Assembly (NCBI GenBank): GCA_033239525.1
Contig: BSYO01000015.1
Span: 17,669,713-17,733,712 of the forward strand
Length of the DNA stretch: 64,000 nucleotides
From: Nepenthes gracilis
Taxonomy: Eukaryota; Streptophyta; Magnoliopsida; Caryophyllales; Nepenthaceae
Direction of reading: 5' to 3'
Shown here: positions 13,011 through 24,416 of the stretch, piece by piece
Layout: each line of letters starts with the position of its first letter
How positions within the stretch are numbered: position 1 is the first letter of the stretch
Program-made: the position numbers and the translations under genes
The notes under the pieces: generated by a model
Seen by the model: only the letters and a program-made list of their open reading frames with translations
Told to the model about the DNA's origin: nothing
Databases searched by the model: none

Positions 13011-13507
13011 GGTTTTGATCTCAGATAGTCGGAGCTGCTTGGGTAAGGCAACCTCAAGTTGAATCTTTCTAGGAGATTATTTGATAAAAAGACATCGTCG
13101 CTAGCTTCATAATCTGACTCTAGGACAAAGCATTACTTCTCATTAATTTGAGACTTTGCGGCTAAGCTAATTCCAAATTTTTGGTTTGCATGTCTAAAAA
13201 TTGACAATTGTAATTATCAATTTGTTGCTATTATGTGACAGTTAAAACATAAAATATTAATTTGCGAAATTGATTTGCATAAATTTGATGACAACGGGTA
13301 TTGTTATAAAATATTTTACCACATCAGTTAAAAAGAATGCCATTGGTCTCATAAGCAGTACTGTCTTATTGAATATATAGACCTAATTTTTATTACATTA
13401 GGCCAAATAAATAATTTTTTTTATTGATAGATATGATTATTTATGAGCCGATCCAAAACTCAGCCGGCTAAAAGAGAAAAGGCTCGGAAGGCAAAAACCC
13501 AACATCT

Positions 13508-13528
13508 TATATATATATATATATATAT
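13508..13528. repeat. (AT)n microsatellite
   Basis: Uninterrupted AT dinucleotide run of about ten repeats. Confidence 0.9.
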
Positions 13529-14148
13529 TTTTGCAGAGATATAGAAAGGTAAGCCCCGTGTGTGTGTATATGTATATTCATGCTCATACAGATGAATTAT
13601 ACACGACAGGGTAACATCTCATCTTCTCTTCCGCATCGAAGCATAAATAAATACAATTAAATCATTAACGGCATTTCATAGATGTAAACTCAATCTGGCA
13701 CACCTTGAAATAAACCAAACAATGAACAATAATTTTTCCTCACTGAAACCGATTTGGAATCTCAAACGGAGCATAACATTCGGTTCATCATCTACGTCCG
13801 ATTTCCATCAAAATAAACCCAAATTTTTGATCTCCCAGTATGAAAAACGACGATTTTAATACGTCAACCTACAAATTTTCGTCCCATAATTTAACGTGAA
13901 TTCTTCAAAATTTTCGATTCTTTTTCAAACAGAACCGAAGCCCTGTTTTCCGATTTCTCAACAAACAGCCTATTTCAACCGAAATCCTCCAAAAATCAAG
14001 ACATGTAAAACGTCAGTAAGAATGGAAGAAAGGATTTACTTGCTAGAGAAGGTCACAAATTACTTGCCCCATTTTTCTCACTTTGCCGGCTACGAACAAC
14101 CACGACAGCAACAGCGACGACGGTGGCGACAGCAGCGTGCTTCCGGAA

Positions 14149-14151
<3 letters not shown>

Positions 14152-14182
<31 letters not shown>
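14152..14182. repeat. (CT)n microsatellite
   Basis: About fifteen CT repeats. Such tracts are common in plant 5' leaders and promoters. Here it lies in the possible gene-leader remnant, where it would be a GA tract on the coding (-) strand. Confidence 0.9.
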
Positions 14183-14186
<4 letters not shown>

Positions 14187-14431
14187 AGATTTCGCCAGGT
14201 AACGACGAAGAAGAAGGAGACGAAGGCGAAGCTTTAAGGAAAACGAGAGAAGCTAAAGAGGGAAAATGAGGCTGGCAACCGAGAGGAAGAACGACTGGAG
14301 AAGAGGAAATCACGGGATCGAAAATCGGAGTGAGACTGACGACCGAGCGGAAGAAGGGCTGGAGGAGACGAAATCGCTGGAGCAAAAATGGGCCAGCATT
14401 TTCTCCCTCACTCTAGAACTTCCTTCTGCCG

Positions 14432-14468
<37 letters not shown>
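14432..14468. repeat. (ATT)n microsatellite
   Basis: About twelve ATT repeats. It produces the poly-tyrosine/isoleucine run in a spurious frame on +. Confidence 0.9.
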
Positions 14469-14469
<1 letters not shown>

Positions 14470-14814
14470 ATAATAATAATTATATATTATTATGTTATTT
14501 ATTTGTTATTTTATTTATTATTATTATATTTATTAATTTTAATATAGATATTTGAACCTTTTAAAAATTAGTTAAATTTAAAATTCTAGTTCTAAATACT
14601 AAAATTTAGGTATACTAAGTCCAATATAATTATTTATCCTATTAAATATTTATTTTATTTATTATTATTATTTTACTTGTTTTCTAATTAAATAAGTATT
14701 TACTATAAAATTTATATTTTAAAAATAATTAGTCCGAAAATATCTGAAATGTTCTATAAACCTGTCAATTAAAAGCGAAAAGATCACTCCAACGAGAAGT
14801 TAATTGTTATATGC

Positions 14815-16160
14815 AAGGAGATGAAGAAATTGCTCAATGCCGGCTTTATAAAATGGCAAATACCCAAATTAGTTATTAAACACGGTTCTGATCAAAAAAA
14901 TAATAAAAAATGATGAATGTATGTCAATTTTATTGATGTGAATAAAATATATCCGAAAGACAACTTTTCCTTGTCAAGGATTGACCTACTGATGGATTTA
15001 AAATCCAAAAATAAGCTGCTCAACTTTGTGGATGCCTACAAACGTTACAATCAGATCTAGTTGAATCCAGACAGCAAAGAATATACATTATTTATGACGA
15101 ATAAAGAGATGTATTGTTACAATGTTATATCGTTTGGTTTGAAAAGCGCATGAGCCACGTACCAATAGTTCGTGAAGAAGATGTTTGAGGCTTAAATTGG
15201 TCAAAATATAAAGATATATGTGAACGACATATTCATCAAAAGTAAAACAACCAACGAATATATTCGCAACCTCAGAGAGGCATTCAAAATATTCCAAACA
15301 CACCAGATGAAGTCGAATTCAACCAAATGTATATTTAGATTATCTTCTAGAAAGTTCTTAGACTTTATTGTCTTTTAATAGGGGATAGAAGTAAACTTCT
15401 TGAAAATAAAAGCTATCATGGATATGAGTCTAGCTAAAAATTTTGAAGAAAGTCCAGATGCTCACCAAGACTCACAGCACTCTCTTGATTTGTGGTGAAG
15501 TTAACAAAAAAATACTTTTCCTTCTCCAAAGCCTTAAGGAGAACAAAGCAAGTAGCTTCTAGTGAACGGCCAACTATCAAGCATCATTCCAAGAGTTGCA
15601 GGAATACCTTGCCAATCCCCTTCTCTTGATGTAATCACAAGAAGGTGAAGAGTTATATGTATACCTTGCGTTTTCAAATGCAGCTCTAAGTTCAATCCAA
15701 ATCAAGTAGCAGCCCGAGGTATATTGACCGGTCTACTATATCAATAAAGTCCTGATAGACAACAAGATCCGTTACTTGTACGTCAAAAGAATTGCACTAG
15801 TGTTCGTCTATTTCGTCCGAATGTTACGGCCGTACTTGCAAGCGTACAAGATTGTCGTCTTGGCAAGCTAGTCATTGAAAGTGATTTTGTAGATAACTGT
15901 TATATCCAAACGACTACTCAAATGGGTCATCGAGTTGGACGAGTTTGATGTGAAATTTTTACCGCGACTGGTCATAAAAGGCCAAGCCCTTATGGATTTC
16001 ATAGTCAAAATAATAGCCCTAATTCATGACACCATCCATTCAAATGAAGATGTTAGCAAGCAAGGAGAAGCTCCGATCTGGATACTGCACGTGGATAGGT
16101 GATCGACTCAACCAGAAAACAAAAAAGCGTGGTTCTGAGGATATATTTTATTTAGGTAAT
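14815..16160 (+). pseudogene. Decayed Ty3/gypsy (Tat-type) reverse transcriptase-RNase H
   Basis: Fragments in several frames read as a gypsy reverse transcriptase: EMKKLLNAGFIK, then CQFY/VCQFY-DVNKIYPKD-type sequence, LLNFVDAYKRYNQI, TNKEMYCYNVISFGLKSA, then IYVNDIFIKSK at about 15220-15245, and MKSNSTKCIFRLSSRKFLDF. RNase H-like sequence follows (YYINKVLIDNKIRYLYVK, ELDEFDVKFLPRLVIKGQAL), ending at WILHVDR, which is the start of a second RNase H domain. The catalytic YVDD box has become YVND. There are many stops and frameshifts and no LTRs attached. It is an old, independent copy, distinct from the element at 17.6-28 kb. Confidence 0.8.
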
Positions 16161-17563
16161 ATCTTAAATCGAAAGTTTAAGATTGAATTTAGATATTAAA
16201 AAGCTTACCATATATAACATAAAATCTACCCCCAAAAAGTCAGATGTATTTTAAGTTACTCCCAAAAGAATTCCAAAAAAATTCTAATTTTATACCTTTT
16301 TGAGTTATTCTCAATTCCTATTTTAATGTTAATTCTATTCTATATAAATAAAATTAAGCTAATTAGATCAGATTTGGAATCGTATATTGATATACATATG
16401 ACGTTTAAACTTTAAAATTACAAAAGTAGTTAAAATAAAGGTTAATTATGAACGTTTCACACGACGATTTGTTAAAAACTTTACAATGAATAAAATTAAT
16501 ACGAAAATAAATAGAATACATTTGAAAAAAAAAACAGAAGTTGAGGAAAAAATAAAATAAAATAATTCATTATATGGCTTAAATTCCAATATTTAATAAT
16601 AAAATTATATACATCTGATTCTTTTTAGATCTCACTATGTGAGATTATTATGCACTAGATCATAATTTTTTAAAATAAATAATAGCTAATTTTTGTAATT
16701 ATAAAGACTTATTAATTCCTGTTAATCTTTTTTTATTAATTTTATTAAAGTTTTTACAGATATTTTTTATGCTATTATCACACTTGATCATAATTTTATT
16801 GCTTATTTTAAGTGGGCCTCTTTGTTCTATCTAGGCCCAACAATTTCATGAATTCTATAGTTTTGTAGGATAGTTAATGGGCTTACTAGGCCCAATAAGG
16901 AAATTTGTAGTAAACATTTGACTTTGGAAGGCCTCAGTTAAGGCCTTTTTTTTAAAAAAAAAAACAAATATAAGTATTTAGTAATTTCATAAATATGTGA
17001 GGTTACTATTGAAATTTTAATTTTTTATATTTTTAAATCCCTACCATTACTATTAAATTTTATTTAATAATTGACATTAAAAATATACTTAGAAAATGTT
17101 CTTTAAAAGATATATGGCTCCCAAATTCTTATCTTTTTTTAATAAAATATTCCAAATTAATAACTAATAGAAATTAAACTTTTGTGATAATTCAATTGTA
17201 AAGAAGATGATAGCACTAGAAATTCTTGATCACTAAACCAAATAAGATCAAAGATTATAATGGGGCATGTCATTTTAATACTAAAGAAACTTCTTAAAGT
17301 AATAATACAGTTATTATCATATAATAAATTGTCATAAATTCAAAATAAAATAATTTATTTTTTATATATAATATAAGATAAAATCGTGTATAATTTATTT
17401 AAGATGGTTTATTTTTTTCTCGAATCTAACATATTAGTGAAAATTTCTTACACTGGATTGTCTATTTTTCTACCACATTTGATATTTGAAAGAATGAGTG
17501 GAAAATCATATAATATACCATAACTGTCACATTATTATATTATATCACTAATAATTAAGATAA
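16161..17563. other. AT-rich spacer, no gene seen
   Basis: No coding or element signature found. A short GGCCCA-bearing stretch near 16815-16930 is the only less AT-rich part. Confidence 0.6.
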
Positions 17564-17568
17564 ATACT
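17564..17568 (+). repeat. Target-site duplication (left), ATACT
   Basis: ATACT directly precedes the TGATAGG start of the 5' LTR and recurs immediately after the 3' LTR at 28016-28020. A 5-bp duplication is the normal footprint of Ty3/gypsy integration. Confidence 0.7.
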
Positions 17569-18110
17569 TGATAGGTACGACAGTGTTGGGTTGGCTAAAG
17601 AGGGAGAAACGGCCCAAATTCATATGCCGCCCATTTGAGTTGGAGACAATGGTCCTTCCGGAAAGATCCGCTGAAAGGCTAACGAGCTCAATAAAAGCCA
17701 AGAGTTGAATGTTCTCCACAAAAGCTTGGTTCAAAAAAGATCAATCAACAAAATTATTTTCGTCAATAAAACCGAAAGTTTACGTGAGGAAGTTAATCAA
17801 CCGTGTACTCAATAAAGATTTCAAAGACAACAATCCCACAAGTAGGTCAACCCCATAGCTATGGGCCCACTTGTTTGCCCTCGATCTACCAAAGAAAAAC
17901 AAATTGGTTTTCGCCCAACTCATAATTTTGTGCATTCTCCATAAAAGGCAACCTCCATCTAATAACGACTGCCCCCAAAATCCAACTTAAGAGTACAAGC
18001 CGGAATATTTCTCTGGGATTTCACCTTATTCCAATTGCGGTGTATAGGATCAAACTCAAGATGGTGAACACTTAGATCTATTCGAAACTTAGATTTATGA
18101 GAACACGCTA
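17569..18110 (+). repeat. 5' LTR of the Tat element (internally shortened)
   Basis: It begins TGATAGG and matches the 3' LTR at several anchors: gttggctaaagagggagaaac, gggcccacttgt, the TATA-like ccataaaaggcaacctcc followed by actgcccccaaaatc, and the distal aattgcggtgtataggatc and tctattcgaaactt. At about 542 bp it is roughly 440 bp shorter than the 3' LTR, and the missing part lies between about 17985 and 18015. The ends are TG...TA rather than TG...CA. Confidence 0.75.
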
Positions 18111-18129
18111 GAGATATAAAAAACTTTCC

Positions 18130-19565
18130 AAGCCGGTGTCCTCAAACCAAGATGGACCCGAGTTAGCGAACACGCTTGTTGATAACTTGGTAAATGGGGT
18201 GCCCGCACCGTTCTTCCAGAATCTAGCGGAGAAAATGAGCAATATGAATCAAATGCTCATGATACTCTCTCCTGCCAGGAGAATGCGCAGCAAGAGGCAC
18301 CGCTCCCAACGGCCCCTAATCCAGCCTCCTAGAGAGGATGCTAGAAAAAGAAGAAACCGGCCGAGAAGACCAAGAGGCCAGCCAACACTCAGGCTCTGGA
18401 GGTCTCACACGCCCAAAGTCGTCTAAGGCTTGAAGGATATTTGGACAGCAGGACTTCGGAGGAGAGTCCATAATGAAGGAACACCCGAAACTCTCCGGCG
18501 GAGACCAGGCCCCAAGCGTAGGACGGAGCCTCCCAGGTCATTAGATCCACTGGTGACAATAGCCGACCGGCTATACGCCGCCCGAAAGGAAGAATAAAGT
18601 TGAGAACTTACCTCAACCCCAAAAGATTTGGCAACACCACCCAAATAGATCCAAGGTTAGAGAAAATCTGGGATCACGTGTTCAAGGATGATGAACACGC
18701 CGTAGATCTGGATAGATCTCCCTTCACGGTGGAGATCTTGAACCGTCTCATACCGGCAAAGTTCAAGATGCCAACTCTTAACTCTTACAATGGGAGCGCT
18801 GATCCCATAAATCATCTCAATCATTTTCATATCCATCTGAATCTACAGGGGTTAGAGGACACGGGATTAGAGGATGCAGCGATGTGCCACTACTTCCCTC
18901 TTACACTGAAGGGAGACTCCCAAATTTGGTTCCACCGTCTCTCGTCAGTTTCGATCCAGAGCTTTTAGGAGTTTATTGACCTCTTCTTGGCACAATACGT
19001 TTTTAGCCGACGGGATGAGAAGTAGTCATGACATCTCTCCCACATCAAGCAGAAGTAGGGAGAGATCCACAGAAGTTCCAGGATTGCTTCATTATGGAAG
19101 TGACAAGGATCCCTAGGCTCACTAAGGAGATGAAACTTGGCAGTTTCATCTTTACGTTGACACATAAGGACTTCTTTAGGCATCTAGCGTATAAAAATTC
19201 ACAAACCTTCCGAAAAGCGTAATCTATAACCAGGGCCTACGCAACGACCGAAGAGGCAATGAGGTTAAGCTCCCGAGAGGATCGAACAGCCTAACTTTTT
19301 TCCGACCAAGGAAAAGAGGAAGCACAACGACGGCGATCATTTCTGCAGAAAGCAGCACAGGATTGGAGCATCGGAGTGAAAGGACTACGGGCCAATCAAC
19401 ATGACACCTCTGACTGACACACGCTCCAATGTCCTCATACAAATCCGTGGGAAGAAATTCCTTAAGTAGCCAAAACCACTTAAGAAAGTGGAGGGAGGAA
19501 ATCCAGCTAAATATTACGATTACCATCGATCTCTCAGACACTCCACGGAAGATTGCAAGACACTT
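18130..19565 (+). pseudogene. Tat element gag (broken)
   Basis: Gag packages the element RNA. Readable parts include the first frame (18136-18426, starting MSSNQDGPELANTLVDNL), a retrotransposon gag domain at 18600-19015 (FKMPTLNSYNGSADPINHLN ... AMCHYFPLTLKGDSQIWFHR, then FIDLFLAQYV across a stop), and a late zinc-binding-like motif at 19512-19559 reading YYDYHRSLRHSTEDC. Relatives have Cys at the second position (YC.FH...H.TEDC), here replaced by Tyr. At least five stops or frameshifts interrupt it. The lysine/arginine-rich tail of the first frame is probably out of frame. Confidence 0.75.
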
Positions 19566-19689
19566 TAACGGGAGATCGAGGAACTCATCTGTAGATGCCA
19601 CCTCACCAGGTTCGTCAGGAACCCTGGATAAAGCTCTGGCACCTCATGCGGGGGAGGACCAGAGCATTCCCAGCCGCAAAATCGAGTCG

Positions 19690-20402
19690 TAGTCGGAGTG
19701 GTCAACATGATCACAACCCGACCGATCAAGAACCCATCGGATCGCAAGGAACAACAGACTGGGCGAACGATGCAGCGCTTAGAAGACAACGTCATTAGCT
19801 TTAGTGATAATGATATTGAACATGTAATCTCTCCTTATACAGATCCCCTTATTGTATCCGTGCTCGTTTCGGACGGTAACGTTGACTACCAACTGAAATG
19901 AGTCTTTATCGATAATAAAAATTCCCGTGATTTGCTTTATCTTGATACCTTTTTTAAGTTTGGTTTAAAAAAGAGTTAGTTGAAACCCGCCGATTGCCCA
20001 CTCTACGACCTTGACAACGAGCCAGTAGTCATTCAAAGAATGATCCAACTAGAGGTCATCGTTGGCACGTACCCAAGAATGGCGAGTTGTACACTCACAT
20101 TCTTGGTCGTTGACCTACCTTCCGTGTACAACGCTATACTAGGCCGCCCATATCTAACAGCGTTCGAAGCCGTCACTTTAATACCACATTTTAAGATGAA
20201 GTTTCCAACAGCCTGTGGTATTGGTGAAGTGTTGGGTGACCAAATCGTTGGGCGAATATGCTACATGTCCCATATTGCTCCAAGTGGCTGCACCAGAGCG
20301 GCGGGAGAGCTTGACCGTCGAGATGGAGCAACTTTACAGCAGGCACGATCTGGTGTGGCAATCGATCTAATCCCACTAGATTCGGCGGACCCAGAGAAGT
20401 AG
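19690..20402 (+). pseudogene. Tat element aspartic protease (broken)
   Basis: The frame VVNMITTRPIKNPSDRKEQ, then DPLIVSVLVSDGNVDYQLK, continues past a stop into VFIDNKNSRDLLYLDTFF, KPADCPLYDLDNEPVV, TLTFLVVDLPSVYNAILGRP, FKMKFPTACGIGEVLGDQ and RICYM. This is the standard order for the pepsin-like protease of Tat elements. The active-site loop, normally Asp-Asn-Gly-Ser-Ser, reads Asp-Asn-Lys-Asn-Ser at about 19908-19922, so the catalytic Gly and first Ser are lost. The longest open stretch is 19980-20402. Confidence 0.75.
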
Positions 20403-21765
20403 GAACATATTGGGCCCTCACTAACCGGCACACTGCGCGACAAGATGATAGCGTTCTTGCGACAAAATGTTGACGCCTTCGCATGGACTCCAACTGACAT
20501 GTCGGGATTCCCTGCTGAAATAATGGTCCATAAGTTGGGTCTCGACCCTGACTGCAAGCCCATCAAATAGAAGTGGAGAAACCACTCCATGGAGAAACTC
20601 ATTGCCATCCAAGACGAGGCAAAAAAGTTGCTAGACGTCAACTTCATTAGAGAAGTTCAATACCCACATTGGTTCTCTGATATCGTCTTGGTAAAGAAAA
20701 GCAACGGAAAATGGTGAATGTGTGTCGACTTCATCGACGTTAACAAAGCCTACCCAAAAGATAGCGCCTCCCTTTACCCGGGATTGACCTATTGGTGGAC
20801 TCGATATCTGGACATGAGCTACTAAGTTTCATGGATGCATACTCGGGTTATAATCAAATTCGAATGAGCCTAGAGGACAAGAAATACACCTCGTTCATGA
20901 CGGACCAAAGTACCTACTATTATATGGTCATGCCTTTTGATTTAAAGAACTCGAGTGCCACTTATTAGAGACTTGTGAACAAGATGTTTGAGAAGCAGAT
21001 CGGTTGCAATATGGATGTATACGTCCACGACATGCTCGTCAAGAGTAAGATCACTGACAACCATATTCGTGATCTAGCTAAGTCCTTCGAGGTACTACGC
21101 ACATACAATATGAAGTTGAATCCTTCCAAGTGTGTTTTCGGAGCATCTTCAAGGAAATTCTTGGGTTTCATTATCTCTCAACGAGATCGAGAAAAATCCA
21201 GAGAAAATTAAGGTTCTCACAGATATGACTCCGCCATGGAGCGTCAAGAATGTCCAAAGGCTAACCGGACGACTAGCAGCCTTATCCCGCTTCTTGGCCA
21301 AGTCAGGAGAAGGGTATCAACCTTTCTTCCAAGCTCCAAGGGGGATAAAAGCAAACAGATTCTAGTGGATTGCAGAATGCCAAGCAACTTTCGACGAATT
21401 GAAGTGATACCTACCGAGTCCATCGTTAATGACGTCACCCAATAACAGAGAAGAGCTACACCTCTACTTGGTAGTGTCAAAGGTGGCTCTTAGCTCTATC
21501 CTCATACGCCAGGACTCCGACTCTTAGCAGTTGGTCTACTATGTGAGCAAGATATTGATCGGCACAGAGACGCGCTACCCGCGTGTAGAAAAGTTAGCCT
21601 TAACTCATGTCTTCTCTACCCAAAAGTTGAGACCTTACTTTCAAACTCATCGCGTGGTCGTTCTGACCGACCAGTCACTGAAGATTATTCTCCAGAAACC
21701 CAACGTTTCTAGACAGCTGGTTAAGTGGGCTATCGAGTTGGGAGAATTTAACATTGAGTTCTGAC
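20403..21765 (+). pseudogene. Tat element reverse transcriptase and gypsy RNase H (broken)
   Basis: The sequence runs from FLRQNVDAFAWTPTDMSGF through EAKKLLDVNFIREVQYPHWF, VLVKKSNGKW, stop, MCVDFIDVNKAYPKD, into a frame-shifted part. It recovers at 20975 with DVYVHDMLVKSK, MKLNPSKCVFGASSRKFLGF, VQRLTGRLAALSRFLAKSGE, then RNase H parts LVYYVSKILIGTETRYPRVE, LRPYFQTHRVVVLTDQSLK and LVKWAIELGEFNIEF. The catalytic YVDD box reads YVHD at 21020-21031, which removes a metal-binding Asp. There are at least eight stops or shifts. Confidence 0.8.
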
Positions 21766-21879
21766 CCTAACTAGCCCTCAAAGGGCAAGCTTGGCCTGAC
21801 TTCATCGTCAAGACCATGACATTGATTTTTGATGAACAGTCCACTAAGGACGCCGAACAACACGGGGAAGAGTAGAAAT

Positions 21880-22265
21880 GGGTTCTCAACATGGACGGAT
21901 CTTCTATGGACTCGGGCAGTGACGCCAGAGTGATCTTAAGGACCCCAGACGGGTTTAAGGTAAAGTATTCCTTTAGGCTCGACTTTTTGGCCACCAACAA
22001 CGTTATTGAGTACGAAGCCCTATTAGTCGGACTAAGACTAGCCGAAGAGTGCTTCGTCAGACGGCTGATCATCTACAGTGACTTTGAGTTGGTCGTTAAC
22101 CAGGTGAACGGGAGTTTCGAGGCGTGCAATCCCCACTTAGCCAAATACTTAGCTAAGGTGAAGGACGTCATCCGGAGATTTGACAAGCTAAATCTAATCC
22201 ATGTCCCCAAAACTGAAAACTAAAAAGCCGATCAACTTGCCAGAGCAGCGGTGGCCGAAAACTCA
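21880..22265 (+). pseudogene. Second RNase H domain (RNase HI type) of the Tat element
   Basis: A nearly intact domain reads WVLNMDGSSMDSGSDARVIL, LDFLATNNVIEYEALLVGLR, LIIYSDFELVVNQVNGSFEA and LIHVPKTEN, then a stop before KADQLARAAV. The Asp of MDGSS, Glu of YEALL, Asp of YSDFEL and Asp of KADQLA correspond to the four catalytic acidic residues of RNase HI. This extra domain marks the Tat lineage. The single stop at 22221-22223 removes the last catalytic Asp from the open frame. Confidence 0.85.
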
Positions 22266-22369
22266 GAGCAGTATTCGAGGGACATGCAGGAAGTCCTCAC
22301 CACTCCTAACACTGAGGAATAGGAAATGATGTAAATCTCCGAAATAGAAAATTGAATGATGCCTTATCA

Positions 22370-23590
22370 GAAGTATCTGATGGACAAGGCACCACCAGAG
22401 AATGCAGATGAAGCCAAACGGATCAAGAAGATGGCCGATTAGTACACCATAGTTGAGGGACAGCTATACTACCGTAATTACTCGACTCCGTACCTTCAGT
22501 GTCTTAATCCTGAGACGGCTGACTACGCTTTAAACAAATCCACCTTGGGATATGTAGATCACACATCGGTGACAAAAACCTAGCATTTATGATCATGCAC
22601 CGGGGATATTACTGGCTGGCAATGAAGAAGAACACTATTGAATTCATGAAAAAAATGTGAGAATTGCCAGCTCCATGGCAATCATTACCACCAGCCGCCC
22701 GTAGAGTTGAGGTTTCTTCAAACTCCTTGGCCATTTGTGTAATTAGGGCTCGATATTCTAGGCCTATTTTTCATTGCAACCGGGTAAGAAAAATTCATCA
22801 TCGCGGGTATCGACTACTTTACCAAGTTGGTTGAAGCCGCCATACTGGCCAAGATCACCGAGCATAATGCTTTAGAATTCATATGCCAGAGCGTAGTCAG
22901 TAGATTTCGTAATCCCGAGATCATCGTGATTGATAAAGGAACTCAATTCTTAGAAAAACGCTTCATCAAGTATTGTACCAGTCTACATAACAAATTGGTC
23001 CACACATCGGTGGCGTACCCACAAGCAAACGGACAGGTGGAGATCACAAATAATACATTACTCCATGGTTTGAGACCAAGTTGGAGGATGCAGGGGGCTC
23101 CTGGGTCGACGAGCTACCCTCCGTTCTATGGTCTTACTGGACGACTCCAAAGAAACCGAATCGCAAGACACTCTTCAGCCTCTACTACAAAACTGAAACT
23201 GTAATTCTGATTGAGATCGGGTTTTCAAGTCTTAGGGTCGAGTCCTTTGACCCACAAGGTAACACAAAATATCAGGGAACACTCAAACTTGTTAAAGGAA
23301 GCCCGTGACGCCACCAGAACGCGGACAGTGGCCTACCAGTAACGAATCGCCCACTATTACAACAAGAAGGTAAAAGCGCGACAATTTAAAATTGGGGAAT
23401 TGGTCTTGCGAAGTATCGAGGTTACGGGCAAGACCTCCAATCGGAATAAAATCTCCCCGAGTTGGAAGGGACTCCTCCTAGTTTTAACCATCTGCAGAAT
23501 GGAGCTTATAAACTCCGGACCAAGAACGGCAAGTTGGTTTCATAGACATGGAATGCAATCCACCTCAAGCGCTACTTCCAATAAGAGCAC
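22370..23590 (+). pseudogene. Tat element integrase (broken)
   Basis: It starts with remnants of the zinc-binding N-terminal region (QLYYRNYSTPYLQCLNPETA; CENCQLHGNHYH). A clear catalytic core lies at 22805-23080: AGIDYFTKLVEAAILAKITE, EIIVIDKGTQFLEKRFIKYC and AYPQANGQVEITNNTLL. The three catalytic acids (Asp of IDYFTK, Asp of VIDKGTQF, Glu of QVEIT) are all still present. After a frameshift near 23080, WVDELPSVLWSYWTTPKK continues. The C-terminal part ends near 23580 with NGAYKLRTKNGKLVS, stop, TWNAIHLKRYF, the usual end of pol. Confidence 0.85.
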
Positions 23591-23764
23591 AAGTAGGTCG
23601 TCCATGTGTATACTTATAAATGTACATATATCATTAATAAATAAAAAAAATTTCCCATTGTGCCATGCTGTTTATTCTTTCCTTTTCTATTCTATATGCA
23701 TGTGTGTGTGTTTGTAGGATTATATAAGCGACCTAAACTACCCCAAGTTGGGCAGATTTTTACC

Positions 23765-24013
23765 CGCTCGTAACTAAATCCTAATGATCCAAACGGCACA
23801 TAAGCGGTCGTAACTAAACCTTAATCATCCAAACGGCCCATAAGCGGTCAAACTAAATCTTGGTCATTCTGGTGGCTCATTAGCGGTCGAGCTAAACCTT
23901 GGTCATCCAAGCGGCCATGAGCGATCGAACTAAACCCTGATCACCTAAGCGGCCCATTGGCGGTCGAATTAAACATTGGTCATTCATGTGGCCCGTATGC
24001 AGTCAAAATCTTA
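23765..24013. repeat. 39-40-bp minisatellite behind pol
   Basis: Six consecutive units of 38-40 bp plus a partial seventh. Each starts cggtcg(a/t)a(a/c)taaa and ends with a ggccca-like block, as in cggtcgtaactaaacc...catccaaacggcccataag. It lies between the end of pol and the antisense frame. Units are visibly diverged from each other. Confidence 0.9.
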
Positions 24014-24410
24014 GGGGGCTTAAACAGTACACATAACAACTTCCTTCATAGGGAGATAGCGTGATCAGTCAACAACGGTCGATAGGAGCAAAGCACTCCG
24101 TCCAAAATCTAGCCACCCAAGTTCACACTTGAGCAGCGCTACTAAGAGTTCACCTTGATATCTTATCCAAGATTTAAGTCCAGCAGAAAGCGCCCTACAC
24201 GCCTTAAGCAAGGCGGACGGCCAGCTTGCGTGCTACATGCCAAATCAGCCAATTGACATAACGACAAATAAGTTAAAAACGACGGCAAAGGCGAAGACAT
24301 GTGACATCAGTAAAATGATCATTTTATTGATTATGAATATTACAACAACATACAAAAAACAATGGTACAAAAATTTACGATGGAGCAGAGCTCCCAGGAG
24401 GAGGCGACAG
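24014..24410. other. Element 3' untranslated spacer
   Basis: Non-coding part of the retrotransposon between the minisatellite and the end of the antisense frame. No motif is recognised. Confidence 0.5.
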
Positions 24411-24416
24411 TGGCCC

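Larger units (their letters stand above)
812..13265. repeat. Tandem array of ~1.15-kb palindromic units
   Basis: About eleven head-to-tail units. The junction motif (catatctaaaaattg and its reverse complement) recurs near 1141, 2302, 3458, 4616, 5748, 6890, 8110, 9259, 10408, 11543 and 13189, a spacing of about 1.13-1.22 kb apart from the last gap, which holds an insertion. Each unit is a palindrome. The sequence running from the junction through the cctagaaagattcaac motif to the tagtgtctct motif is repeated in reverse after a ~35-bp AT-rich centre. Those centres lie near 1785, 2930, 4090, 5228, 6360, 7555, 8738, 9885, 11015 and (interrupted) 12170. Arms of about 550 bp therefore alternate in orientation across the whole array. 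The left edge falls inside an arm; the right edge falls in a junction. No transposase is visible. It could be an amplified foldback-type DNA transposon or a satellite with palindromic monomers. Most ATG-started frames in it are mirror shadows of one another. Confidence 0.9.
13266..14810. other. Possible truncated gene leader with microsatellites
   Basis: This segment is richer in GC than its surroundings at 13.7-14.4 kb. Read on -, 14053-14400 has a C/T-rich leader, a GA tract and a 110-codon frame, followed by sequence resembling a plant 5' intron. No conserved domain is seen on either strand, and the + frames at 13896-14237 and 14266-14547 are low-complexity. It may be the promoter and first exon of a gene cut off by the neighbouring retroelement DNA, or chance. 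Confidence 0.3.
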
